Positions 17,767 to 24,971 of a stretch of 33,402 nucleotides of DNA are shown piece by piece. This DNA comes from Candidatus Arcticimaribacter sp. (GTDB lineage Bacteria > Bacteroidota > Bacteroidia > Flavobacteriales > Flavobacteriaceae), in assembly GCA_002708445.1 (NCBI GenBank), contig PAOB01000048.1, positions 1-33,402 on the forward strand, in the 5' to 3' direction. Position 1 is the first letter of the stretch. Each line of letters opens with the position of its first letter. A model generated the notes under the pieces. It was given only the letters and a program-made list of their open reading frames with translations. It searched no databases and was not told the origin of the DNA. A program made the position numbers and the translations under genes.

Positions 17767-18723
17767 TTAAACGATAAATTTAGAACTGATTGATTTGTTT
17801 TCGTGAACCTCGCGCATGGTGTCTGCGAAAAGATCGGCACAACTCAATATTTTTATTTTGGGGCTTTGTTTTTTTGGTGGAATAGAATCGGTTACTATGA
17901 GTTCTTCGAGCAATGAATTTTCGATACGCTCATAAGCATTTCCAGACAGGAGGGCGTGTGTACAAATGGCGCGTACCGAAATTGCTCCACGTTCGCGCAT
18001 CACCTCTGCAGCTTTGGTTAGTGTACCTGCAGTATCCACCATATCATCAACAAGAACAACATTCTTACCTTTAACATTACCAATCAATTCCATGTGAGAA
18101 ATTACATTGGCTTTTTCACGTTGCTTGTAGCAAATTACAACATCACTTTTAAGAAATTTTGAATAGGCATAAGCCCTTTTTGACCCCCCCATATCGGGAG
18201 AAGCAATGGTAAGGTTTTTCAAATTCAAAGACTTCAAATGAGGCACAAATATGGTAGAAGCAAACAAGTGATCCACGGGTTTTTCGAAAAAACCTTGAAT
18301 CTGATCGGCGTGTAAATCCATGGTTATGATTCGTGTTGCTCCAGCCGCCTCAAGAAGTTTAGCGATTAATTTGGCTCCAATCGGAACTCTTGGTTTGTCT
18401 TTTCTGTCTTGACGAGCCCATCCAAAATAAGGCATCACAGCAGTAATGTGTCGAGCCGAAGCACGTTTGGCTGCATCGATCATCAAAAGAAGTTCCATTA
18501 AGTTTTCTGAACTGGGGTGGGTAGAGCCGATTAAAAATACTCTTGATCCACGAACAGATTCCTCAAAAGAGGGTTGAAATTCTCCATCGCTGTAATGAGA
18601 AAAGGCTACATTTCCCATGGGAACCCCAAATTTTTCTGCAATCTGTTTTGCTAGAACTTCACTTTGAGTACAACTAAAAATCTTTGCTTCTGGTTTCACG
18701 CTTCCTAATTTGTTGTTCAACAT
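17767..18723 (-). CDS. prs: Ribose-phosphate pyrophosphokinase
   Basis: Makes PRPP from ribose 5-phosphate and ATP for nucleotide, histidine, tryptophan and NAD synthesis. The 318-residue protein contains the flexible-loop and ATP segments FGWARQDRKDKPRVPI, the metal-binding MDLHADQIQGFF and the PRPP-binding loop VVLVDDMVDTAGTL. The prs-rplY-pth order is the usual flavobacterial arrangement, and the tRNA-Leu gene is divergent upstream. Confidence 0.97.
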   Translation of the reverse strand: MLNNKLGSVKPEAKIFSCTQSEVLAKQIAEKFGVPMGNVAFSHYSDGEFQPSFEESVRGSRVFLIGSTHPSSENLMELLLMIDAAKRASARHITAVMPYFGWARQDRKDKPRVPIGAKLIAKLLEAAGATRIITMDLHADQIQGFFEKPVDHLFASTIFVPHLKSLNLKNLTIASPDMGGSKRAYAYSKFLKSDVVICYKQREKANVISHMELIGNVKGKNVVLVDDMVDTAGTLTKAAEVMRERGAISVRAICTHALLSGNAYERIENSLLEELIVTDSIPPKKQSPKIKILSCADLFADTMREVHENKSISSKFIV

Positions 18724-18737
18724 TTATTTAGGGAATG

Positions 18738-18745
18738 CAAATTTA
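18738..18745 (-). promoter_or_regulatory. Possible -7 promoter element for prs
   Basis: The minus strand reads TAAATTTG (TAnnTTTG), 14 bases before the prs ATG. The -33 half is not evident. Confidence 0.35.
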
Positions 18746-18807
18746 AAAATATTTTTAGGTCTGCAGCTGTTTAATGCAATTATTTTAGGTGGAAAAAAAT
18801 AATTTTC

Positions 18808-18815
18808 TAATTTTG
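18808..18815 (+). promoter_or_regulatory. Possible promoter of tRNA-Leu
   Basis: TAATTTTG matches TAnnTTTG and ends 10 bases before the tRNA. A TTTA lies 20 bases upstream at 18784-18787, a near match to the -33 TTTG. Confidence 0.4.
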
Positions 18816-18825
18816 TAATCCGATT

Positions 18826-18907
18826 GCCTTGGTGGCGGAATTGGTAGACGCGTTGGATTCAAAATCCAATTCTTTCGGGAGTGTGGGTTCGATTCCCACC
18901 CAAGGTA
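18826..18907 (+). tRNA. tRNA-Leu (anticodon CAA)
   Basis: The sequence folds as a class II tRNA. The acceptor strand GCCTTGG pairs with CCAAGGT, leaving a terminal G-U pair and discriminator A. The D arm contains GAATTGGTAGAC. The anticodon stem TTGGA/TCCAA encloses loop TTCAAAA with anticodon CAA, reading UUG. A long variable arm and a T arm GTGGG-TTCGATT-CCCAC follow. CCA is not encoded. The long variable arm and GG in the D loop fit leucine. Confidence 0.95.
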
Positions 18908-18913
18908 CTTCTC

Positions 18914-18956
18914 AAAAGCGCAATCTTTTCACTACGAAAGCTTTGCGCTTTTTTTA
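18914..18956 (+). terminator. Terminator after tRNA-Leu
   Basis: AAAAGCGCAA (18914-18923) pairs with TTGCGCTTTT (18943-18952), and the loop contains a second short stem CTTT/AAAG. A T run follows immediately. This is a convincing rho-independent terminator on the plus strand. Confidence 0.8.
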
Positions 18957-19003
18957 TGTGCTGAGTTTAAAGTTTAATTAAGGTGCTTGATGCACACGAT
19001 TAA

Positions 19004-19272
19004 GATTTTTACGACTTTTTGAAAAAACTATCCTCCGAAGAAAAAAAGGACTATGCGCATAAGCAGGTTTTTTTGCGGTCGTAATACCGGGGCTGGCACA
19101 AGGTTTTTTGAAAGCCAAAGAGCAAGTGGCGCTTTATGGATAGGATCTCAAAATCTCTGGGACTTTAGGAAGTCCTTTACAATCAGGGTTTTCAGAATTT
19201 AGACTTTCATTTGACGGTTGGCACCAGCACAACTTCACTGCAGTTGTCGAAGTTAATCAAGTTCAATAATCC
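19004..19272 (+). pseudogene. Unidentified broken reading frame
   Basis: No intact gene spans this stretch. One plus frame (from about 19004) gives DFYDFLKKLSSEEKKDYAHKQ, then runs into a stop near 19082. From about 19063 a second frame gives AGFFAVVIPGLAQGFLKAKE, a TAG at 19141-19143, then DLKISGTLGSPLQSGFSEF and FDGWHQHNFTAVVEVNQV up to a TAA at 19270. Read as one protein with a frameshift and one nonsense codon, it has normal amino acid composition, so I interpret it as a decayed gene. I recognise no family. It might instead be chance open sequence. Confidence 0.35.
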
Positions 19273-19586
19273 ACCTCATCGGCAAGATTGTTGTCAATCA
19301 GCTATTGGTTAATGCTCTGCTCCTCTTGGTAGAGTTCTCCAATAAAGCGCCCGTAGTTGTCCCTTTTTTTACTTTCAAGGGTAAGTAATGTTCCTTCGGG
19401 ATATCGTTTGCCAAGGATTTATTTTAGGGCTTTGCCTTGTTCTTTGTGTTCGCCTCTAAGCTCGGGAGCGTCAATACGAGCCAGTCGGATGCGTTCTTCC
19501 TTATGGGTGTGAAAACCTAGGTCAATCATGCAAAGCAGGGTGTCTCCATCGACCCAGCACATTACTTTTGTTTTGTATCGGCACAT
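19263..19586 (-). pseudogene. Thermonuclease (SNase-like) pseudogene with two in-frame stops
   Basis: The minus strand encodes a staphylococcal-nuclease-type domain: WVDGDTLLCMIDLG, ERIRLARIDAPELRG (with the family's catalytic Arg, Asp and Glu positions), EQGKALK, then TAA at 19419-19421. The same frame continues as ILGKRYPEGTLLTLES and KKRDNYGRFIGELYQEE (including the second catalytic Arg in YGR), INQ, TAG at 19302-19304, and LIDNNLADEVDY before the natural TGA at 19263. No frameshift is needed; only two nonsense codons interrupt an otherwise complete domain. I start at the ATG at 19584-19586; an upstream Met at 19640 is also in frame. It lacks an obvious signal peptide. Confidence 0.85.
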
Positions 19587-19653
19587 GGTTGTTTGGGTTT
19601 TGTGGTAAGATAGGTGTTTTAGGTTAACTTTACTATACAATCAAATCATTACT

Positions 19654-19833
19654 ATGGCAAGAAAACCACTAAAAGAGAGGTTCAAACTCAAGATCATTCA
19701 GGTAGGATAAAGCAATTTGTGTATTACCCCGCCCATGGAATATTTCGAAATACTCGACTGGGAAAAAGGACAAGAGATTAAGGTTAGCATCAATGAAAAC
19801 AAAAAACAACTGACCCTAAAAAAAGTGGAGTAA
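19654..19833 (+). pseudogene. AbrB/MazE-like antitoxin-type small protein, interrupted by a stop
   Basis: From the ATG at 19654 the frame reads MARKPLKERFKLKIIQVG, a TAA at 19708-19710, then SNLCITPPMEYFEIL and DWEKGQEIKVSINENK up to TAA at 19831. This is the layout of SpoVT/AbrB swapped-hairpin DNA-binding proteins, whose core is K-I-x-x-V-G-N-S-L-x-I-x-[IL]-P...GxxxGxxV. The stop falls exactly at the GNS position, apparently with one extra codon. A shorter product could begin at the ATG at 19735 (32 residues) but would lack the DNA-binding strand. No toxin gene is adjacent. It is divergent from the thermonuclease remnant. Confidence 0.6.
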
Positions 19834-19844
19834 GTTTGTTTATG

Positions 19845-19868
19845 AAATACTTATTTAAATAAGTATTT
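19845..19868. repeat. Perfect 24-base AT-rich palindrome
   Basis: AAATACTTATTT (19845-19856) is followed directly by its exact reverse complement. On the plus strand a T run follows about five bases later (19874-19880). It lies between the AbrB-like remnant and the convergent barrel-protein gene, so it may act as a weak bidirectional terminator. The stem contains almost only A-T pairs, which makes terminator strength doubtful; an operator site is the alternative. Confidence 0.55.
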
Positions 19869-19892
19869 ATTAATTTTTTTAAAGCTTGTATG

Positions 19893-20744
19893 TCAGAGAG
19901 ATATTGTTTCAGATTTTGAATCTGTTTTATTCAAATTGAAAATGCCCCCAAAGAGAATATTGATTTGAGAAAACATAAATTTTTGTTTGGCACCATCTGT
20001 TGGACTGGAGGTAGTTTTGATGTTGGGCAGATTAATGTAGCCTCCTTTGAGTTCTGTTTGTACGAAGAAACGTTGTAAGAATGTAAGATTCAAACCCGTG
20101 ACAAGATGCATTCCAAACCCCGCCCAATGCCATTCGTCGTTTCGTTTAAAATTCAAAAGGGAAGCGTCTGTTTTGGGCATGTATCCCCCAAGCCCACCTC
20201 CCAGTTGACCGTTGAGGTCGAACTTTCCAAATTTTAGGAGTTGGGTGTGTTTTCGAACTTCTAAATTCACGTAATTTAACCCATCGGTATGTTCTAATTC
20301 TAAGAATCCGGGTTCTATTACTACGGGACTGTTGTTGTAGTTGCCGTCATAACCCGAGCCGGTACCGTTGATGAAACCAGAAAGATAAACCGTTTGGTTT
20401 TGATCGACAACATATTTCATATGATCTACCCCCAACGAAATATCCCAGCGGTCTTTAAAAAAATATCCCACACGAACATTGTACTGTGGACTGGTAATGT
20501 GCAATGGATGTAAATATGTTTTGAAACTGAAAGGGGAAGGCCGGTCTTGTGCTGTTACATCAGCCAAAACAAAGTTGTGATTATCTCCTTTGAATTTGAT
20601 GTTGGAATCGGTGTAAGCGCTCCAGTTCCAACCCCAATAGAGGTAAAGATTGTTTTTTTGAAGGGAGTTTCTATCTGAGGGGGATTGTGAAAGAACGAGG
20701 TTAAAATTCAAAATAAATAGAACACTTAAAAAGTGTTTTCTCAT
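19893..20744 (-). CDS. Outer-membrane beta-barrel protein of unknown function
   Basis: Predicted exported protein of 283 residues with a signal peptide (MRKHFLSVLFILNFNLVLSQ, cleavage before or at Gln20). The mature protein has many amphipathic strands typical of an outer-membrane barrel: LYLYWGWNWSAY, YNVRVGYFF, DISLGVDHM, NYVNLEVRKH, LNGQLGGGLGGY, GMHLVTGLNLTF and INILFGGIFNL. I do not recognise a specific family. It is the last gene of the minus-strand run below the enoyl-CoA hydratase, 41 bases downstream. A direct repeat AAAAAGTGTTTT brackets its start codon. Confidence 0.75.
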   Translation of the reverse strand: MRKHFLSVLFILNFNLVLSQSPSDRNSLQKNNLYLYWGWNWSAYTDSNIKFKGDNHNFVLADVTAQDRPSPFSFKTYLHPLHITSPQYNVRVGYFFKDRWDISLGVDHMKYVVDQNQTVYLSGFINGTGSGYDGNYNNSPVVIEPGFLELEHTDGLNYVNLEVRKHTQLLKFGKFDLNGQLGGGLGGYMPKTDASLLNFKRNDEWHWAGFGMHLVTGLNLTFLQRFFVQTELKGGYINLPNIKTTSSPTDGAKQKFMFSQINILFGGIFNLNKTDSKSETISL

Positions 20745-20785
20745 AAATAAAAAGTGTTTTTTTAATAAACCCCGAAGATAGTTAT

Positions 20786-21628
20786 TTAATTTTTTTGGAA
20801 AGGATTATTCCAAAGAGGTTTTCTTTTTTCTAAAAAAGCACTGAGTCCTTCTTTTGCCTCTGGGGAAGATCGGACTTGGGCGATAGAGTCAGCAGTGAAG
20901 TCCATCAGCTTTTGATCAATTTCTTTGTGTGCTACTTCAAAAACCAAGGCTTTTGTTTTTTGTAGTGCCTCTGGTCCATTTTTTAAAAGAGATTGGGTCA
21001 GCATTTCGATAGCATTTTCCAGTTGATTTGTTTCTGCTATTTCAGAAATAAAACCGTGTTTCAAAGCCATTTCAGAAGTCAGGGTCTCTCCAGTCAACAT
21101 CAAGCGTTTTGCTGTTTTTGTTCCAACCGCTTGGATTACATAAGGAGAAATGGTTGAAGCAATGACACCAATCTTAACTTCACTCAAAGCGAGCTTAATA
21201 TCGGAACTTCCCACTGCAATATCACAACAACATACCAGTCCAACACCGCCGCCAAATACTGCCCCTTTTACTTGAGCAATCGTGGGTTTTGGGTGGTAAT
21301 AAAGGCTGTTCATCAATTGTGCTAGAGCCAAACCATCGGCTTTATTTTCCTCAAATGTATTTTGTCCCATGGTTTTCATGTAGCTGATGTCTCCACCAGC
21401 ACAAAAACTTTTTCCCTCTCCTGTCAAAACAACCACCCTTACTTTTGGGTTAGACTTTGCCTTTTCAAGGGCTTGTGTAAGATTTTTCATTTGCTCTGAA
21501 TCAAAGGCATTGTGAACTTCTGGGCGATTCATCACCAAATACAAGACCCCTCCTGGTGTAATAAACTCTAGTAATTCCTCTTTTGAAGACTGGTTTTTCA
21601 GTCCTAAATTATTTAAATATGACTTCAT
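20786..21628 (-). CDS. Enoyl-CoA hydratase/isomerase, methylglutaconyl-CoA hydratase-like
   Basis: Crotonase-fold enzyme of 280 residues. The oxyanion-hole segments are SFCAGGDISYM and GAVFGGGVGLVCCCDIAV. The acid-base Glu appears in LALSEVKIGVIASTISPYV. The phrase ALSEVKxG...SPYV and the GGGVGL loop resemble 3-methylglutaconyl-CoA hydratase (LiuC) of leucine catabolism more than fatty-acid beta-oxidation hydratases, but sequence alone does not settle the substrate. The N-terminal extension of about 20 residues before the first strand (GGVLYLVMNRPEVHNA) is a little long. It lies 21 bases after the MBL-rhodanese gene; no other leucine-pathway gene is in the window. Confidence 0.85.
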   Translation of the reverse strand: MKSYLNNLGLKNQSSKEELLEFITPGGVLYLVMNRPEVHNAFDSEQMKNLTQALEKAKSNPKVRVVVLTGEGKSFCAGGDISYMKTMGQNTFEENKADGLALAQLMNSLYYHPKPTIAQVKGAVFGGGVGLVCCCDIAVGSSDIKLALSEVKIGVIASTISPYVIQAVGTKTAKRLMLTGETLTSEMALKHGFISEIAETNQLENAIEMLTQSLLKNGPEALQKTKALVFEVAHKEIDQKLMDFTADSIAQVRSSPEAKEGLSAFLEKRKPLWNNPFQKN

Positions 21629-21649
21629 ACATCATTTTTTTTGATAAAC

Positions 21650-23056
21650 TTACAAAGTGGTTGGACAAACATAGTCTGTTGTTTTTATTCCCACTTCTTT
21701 GATGGCCTTAAATCCAAGTTCTACATTCAAAAGATTGTGAATTCCTCTTCTTTTCAAAATCGAGGCGGCTATCATACTGCGGTAACCTCCCGCACAATGA
21801 ACATAAAATTCTTTTTGTTTTGGAAATTCTTCCAGATGTTCATTAATAAAATCTAGAGGAGTATTGGATGCTTGAGGAATATGTTCTGAAGCAAATTCTC
21901 CGGGTTTGCGCACATCAAAGATTTTGGTGTTTCCAGCAATACTGTTTTTAAATTCCTCAGCAGTTATTGATTTTACTTGATCTGTGTCTTTTCCAGAATT
22001 TTTCCAGCTTTCGAATCCTCCTTTGAGTGTACCTAGTGTATTGTCAAAACCTACTCTTGAAAGTCGGGTGATGGTTTCGCGTTCTCTTCCCTTTGGAGTT
22101 ACAAGCAGCAGGGGGTGTTTTACGTCTCCAATAACCGAACCAACCCAAGGAGCAAAACCTCCGTCGAGTCCAATAAAAACAGATTGGGGAATGTGGCCTT
22201 TGGCAAATTCATCTGGACTTCGAACATCCAAAATAATAGCATCCGAATGATTTGCGATTTCTTCGATTTTTTGGGCAGAAAATTCTTTTTGACCTCTCTT
22301 GATTACGTCTTCAAAGTCCTCATAACCTTCTTTGTTCATTTTCACATTCAGAGGAAAGTACGTGGGGGGTGGTAGTAATCCCTCGGTAACCTCTTTGATA
22401 AATTCAGCTTCGGTCATGTTTTCTCGAAGAGCATAGTTTAATTTTTTTTGCTCTCCAAGGGTTCCCACAGTTTCTTTACTTAGGTTTTTTCCACAGGCCG
22501 AACCCGCTCCGTGTGCTGGATAAATAATAACATCATCAGCAAGGGGCATTATTTTAGTTCGTAAACTTTTGTAGAGCATTCCTGCTAGTTGTTCTTGAGA
22601 CATTTTTGCTGCTTTTTGAGCTAAATCTGGACGCCCAACATCCCCCAAGAACAGAGTGTCTCCGCTAAAAATTGCATTATCTTTACCTTCTTTGTCTTTA
22701 AGCAAGTAGGTTGTGCTTTCGGTGGTGTGTCCGGGGGTATGGAGTGCAATTATGGTTAATTCTCCTAGTGAAAATTGTTGCCCATCGGTTGCGATTATTG
22801 ATTCAAAATGTGTCTTTGCTGTAGGTCCAAAAACGATTGGAGCATTTGTTTTTTTTGATAAACTCAGATGTCCACTAACAAAATCTGCATGAAAGTGAGT
22901 TTCAAAAATGTATTTGATTTGAGCGCCATTTTTTTCTGCTTTTTTGAGGTAGGGTGTTGTTTCACGTAAAGGGTCTATGATGGCAGCCTCTCCTTGGCTT
23001 TCAATGTAATATGCGCCTTGCGCTAAACATCCGGTGTAAATTTGTTCGACTAGCAT
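21650..23056 (-). CDS. MBL-fold hydrolase with two rhodanese domains (persulfide dioxygenase-like)
   Basis: 468-residue cytoplasmic protein. The N-terminal metallo-beta-lactamase domain has ETHFHADFVSGH (His54, His56, Asp58, His63), His110 in HTPGH, Asp133 in FSGDTLF and His182 in PAHGAG. The arrangement matches ETHE1/CstB-type sulfur dioxygenases that oxidise glutathione or CoA persulfide. Rhodanese domain 1 (about 260-355) lacks the catalytic Cys (its loop reads TPKGRERE). Domain 2 (about 364-460) keeps Cys421 in CAGGYRS. It follows SulP by six bases, implying one transcript and a link between anion/sulfur uptake and sulfane-sulfur oxidation. Whether the substrate is a persulfide is inferred from the family. 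Confidence 0.9.
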   Translation of the reverse strand: MLVEQIYTGCLAQGAYYIESQGEAAIIDPLRETTPYLKKAEKNGAQIKYIFETHFHADFVSGHLSLSKKTNAPIVFGPTAKTHFESIIATDGQQFSLGELTIIALHTPGHTTESTTYLLKDKEGKDNAIFSGDTLFLGDVGRPDLAQKAAKMSQEQLAGMLYKSLRTKIMPLADDVIIYPAHGAGSACGKNLSKETVGTLGEQKKLNYALRENMTEAEFIKEVTEGLLPPPTYFPLNVKMNKEGYEDFEDVIKRGQKEFSAQKIEEIANHSDAIILDVRSPDEFAKGHIPQSVFIGLDGGFAPWVGSVIGDVKHPLLLVTPKGRERETITRLSRVGFDNTLGTLKGGFESWKNSGKDTDQVKSITAEEFKNSIAGNTKIFDVRKPGEFASEHIPQASNTPLDFINEHLEEFPKQKEFYVHCAGGYRSMIAASILKRRGIHNLLNVELGFKAIKEVGIKTTDYVCPTTL

Positions 23057-23062
23057 TTAGGT

Positions 23063-24820
23063 TTATTTTTTATTAGGGTTTATTTGAGTAAGATTTGTTT
23101 TTATTTGACTTTGAAGGGTTATTTTTTTCTGAATTGCAGAGGTTGTTGTTCCCTCCAAAAAGGCAGTTACTGCTTCTGAGGTTTTGATGAATAAATTTTC
23201 TTCTCCAATTATTTGGATTAAATCATGGTCAAAGATGATGTCGCGCACAGGCCCAGTAGCTCCAGCAATCATAATTTTTAGCCCTTGGTTTTTATGGTCT
23301 TCAAATATTTTTTCTAGCATGCTCAGTGCACTTGAGTCAATGTAATTAATGGTTTCTGCATTGAGGATCACGACTTCTAGGGCATTACCTTTTTCTTTGA
23401 TTTGTTTTGTAAATTCTTTTTTGAAGTAGTCTCTGTTTCCAAAGAACAGTTGTGAATCGAATCGGAGGATTAAAATTCGGTCATCAATTTCAATATCGTT
23501 TTCAAAACGAATGATGTTTTTGTAATACTGGGTTCCTTTGATTTTTCCCAGTACAGCAATATGGGGGTTCGATGTTCGGTAGATCATTGTCAACAGCGAT
23601 ATCAGGGTACCAAAGAGTATTCCCTGAGGAATCCCTGCGGTCATCGTTATGATAAATGTAAATACAAAAGAAATGGATTCTTCTCTGTTTTTGCGCCAAA
23701 GTTTTCTGGGGTAATTAAAATCGATCAAACCAAAAATTGAAACCATAATAATTGCGGCTAAAATTGGAATGGGGAGATAATAAAAAAGATGGGTCAAAAA
23801 AAGCAGGGTAAGCAGTACAAGTCCTGCACTGAATAAGGATGCAATCCCTGATTTTGCTCCTCCTTGATCTTGAATAGTTGATCTGGAAAAGGATGCAGTA
23901 GTGGGGTATGATTGGGCAAAAGATCCTACAATATTTGCACTACCCAATGCAATTAATTCTTGATTGGGATCTACTTCGTATTCGGTGTGTCTTTCTTCTA
24001 TGGCTTTAGCAATTGATATTGCCTCAGTAAAACCAACCATTGCCAGTGTGATGGCAACAGGAATAAGCTCTGTAAACTGGTTTTTGTCAAAACTTGGAAT
24101 ACTCAAATCTGGAAGCCCATGGGGGATATCTCCTACAATTTTTATTCCGACAAGCTGCCATTGAGTAAAATACAACAGCAGGGTCCCAAGAGCTACAACA
24201 AGCAGAATTGCAGGAATTTTTTTGTTTATTTTTTGAAAAGTTTTGATCAGTACGATTCCCATCACCCCCAGTCCAAAACTAAGTAGATGGGTTTTTGAAA
24301 TGTTCGATACGACTTCACTTAGAAGGACATGAATTTGATTTGTTTGCACCAAATTAATGCCCAAAATATGTTTCAATTGACTCAGGCCAATAATTATTGC
24401 AGCAGCAGAGGTAAATCCACTCAAAACGGGTTTGGATAGAAAATTGACTAAAAAACCAAGTTTGAAGGCTCCTAACAACAATTGAATTGAGCCCACAAAA
24501 AGTGCCAGGAAAACAGCAGCAGCAATGTATTGTTCAAATCCAACAATTTGGAGGGTACCGATCCCAGCAGCAACAATCAAAGAATCCATTGCAACGGGTC
24601 CTATGGACAGCTGTCGGGAAGTACCCATAACTGCATAAATGATTTGTGGAGTCAGTGCAGCATAAAGCCCAAAAACAGGGGGTAGTCCTGCGATCATAGC
24701 ATAAGCCATTCCTTGAGCAATCGCTAATATTCCGGCAGTAGTTCCAGAAATAGCATCATTCCAAAGCATCTTTTTTTGGTACTTGGGAAGCCATTGCAGT
24801 ATTGGAAAAAGCTGTTTCAA
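23063..24820 (-). CDS. SulP-family inorganic anion transporter
   Basis: Inner-membrane transporter of 585 residues for sulfate, bicarbonate or a related anion. It starts at a TTG (complement of 24818-24820), which gives the family N-terminus (KQLFPILQWLPKYQK) before the first helix; no ATG is suitably placed. Family signatures are AIAQGMAYAMIAGLPPVFGLYAAL, SIGPVAMDSL, GSANIVGSF and PTTASFSRS. A cytoplasmic STAS domain occupies about 430-560, with NYIDSSALSMLEKI around the regulatory serine. It is the promoter-proximal gene of a unit with the MBL-rhodanese gene. Sulfate is the obvious guess given that partner, but Bacteroidota SulP proteins also pair with carbonic anhydrases and may carry bicarbonate. 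Confidence 0.93.
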   Translation of the reverse strand: MKQLFPILQWLPKYQKKMLWNDAISGTTAGILAIAQGMAYAMIAGLPPVFGLYAALTPQIIYAVMGTSRQLSIGPVAMDSLIVAAGIGTLQIVGFEQYIAAAVFLALFVGSIQLLLGAFKLGFLVNFLSKPVLSGFTSAAAIIIGLSQLKHILGINLVQTNQIHVLLSEVVSNISKTHLLSFGLGVMGIVLIKTFQKINKKIPAILLVVALGTLLLYFTQWQLVGIKIVGDIPHGLPDLSIPSFDKNQFTELIPVAITLAMVGFTEAISIAKAIEERHTEYEVDPNQELIALGSANIVGSFAQSYPTTASFSRSTIQDQGGAKSGIASLFSAGLVLLTLLFLTHLFYYLPIPILAAIIMVSIFGLIDFNYPRKLWRKNREESISFVFTFIITMTAGIPQGILFGTLISLLTMIYRTSNPHIAVLGKIKGTQYYKNIIRFENDIEIDDRILILRFDSQLFFGNRDYFKKEFTKQIKEKGNALEVVILNAETINYIDSSALSMLEKIFEDHKNQGLKIMIAGATGPVRDIIFDHDLIQIIGEENLFIKTSEAVTAFLEGTTTSAIQKKITLQSQIKTNLTQINPNKK

Positions 24821-24834
24821 AAAATTTGTTTTTA

Positions 24835-24842
24835 CAAAAGTA
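24835..24842 (-). promoter_or_regulatory. Possible -7 promoter element for the SulP operon
   Basis: The minus strand reads TACTTTTG (TAnnTTTG), only about 14 bases before the TTG start, implying a very short leader. The -33 element is not clear. Confidence 0.35.
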
Positions 24843-24923
24843 CGTTATCTTATTTTATTGCTTTAGTGCTCAAAAAGTTAAAGATACTGATTGAATCTGT
24901 TTTTTTGATCTATCCAAATTAAA

Positions 24924-24956
24924 TTTGCAATCCTTGTAAAAAGAAACTTAAATTTG
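24924..24956 (+). promoter_or_regulatory. Bacteroidota-type promoter of the 53-residue miniprotein
   Basis: TTTG (24924-24927), a 21-base spacer, then TAAATTTG (24949-24956): a full match to the TTTG-N19-21-TAnnTTTG consensus. The miniprotein ATG is 15 bases downstream. Confidence 0.65.
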
Positions 24957-24971
24957 ACTAGGAATTACTTT

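Noticed and set aside
19263-19640. Stop-codon read-through or recoding in the thermonuclease frame
   Set aside because: Both TAA and TAG are involved, no stimulatory structure is evident and adjacent frames are broken as well; pseudogenisation is simpler.
18826-19892. Integrated element with att sites at tRNA-Leu
   Set aside because: No integrase gene and no second copy of the tRNA 3' end found by eye, so only a decayed patch is claimed.
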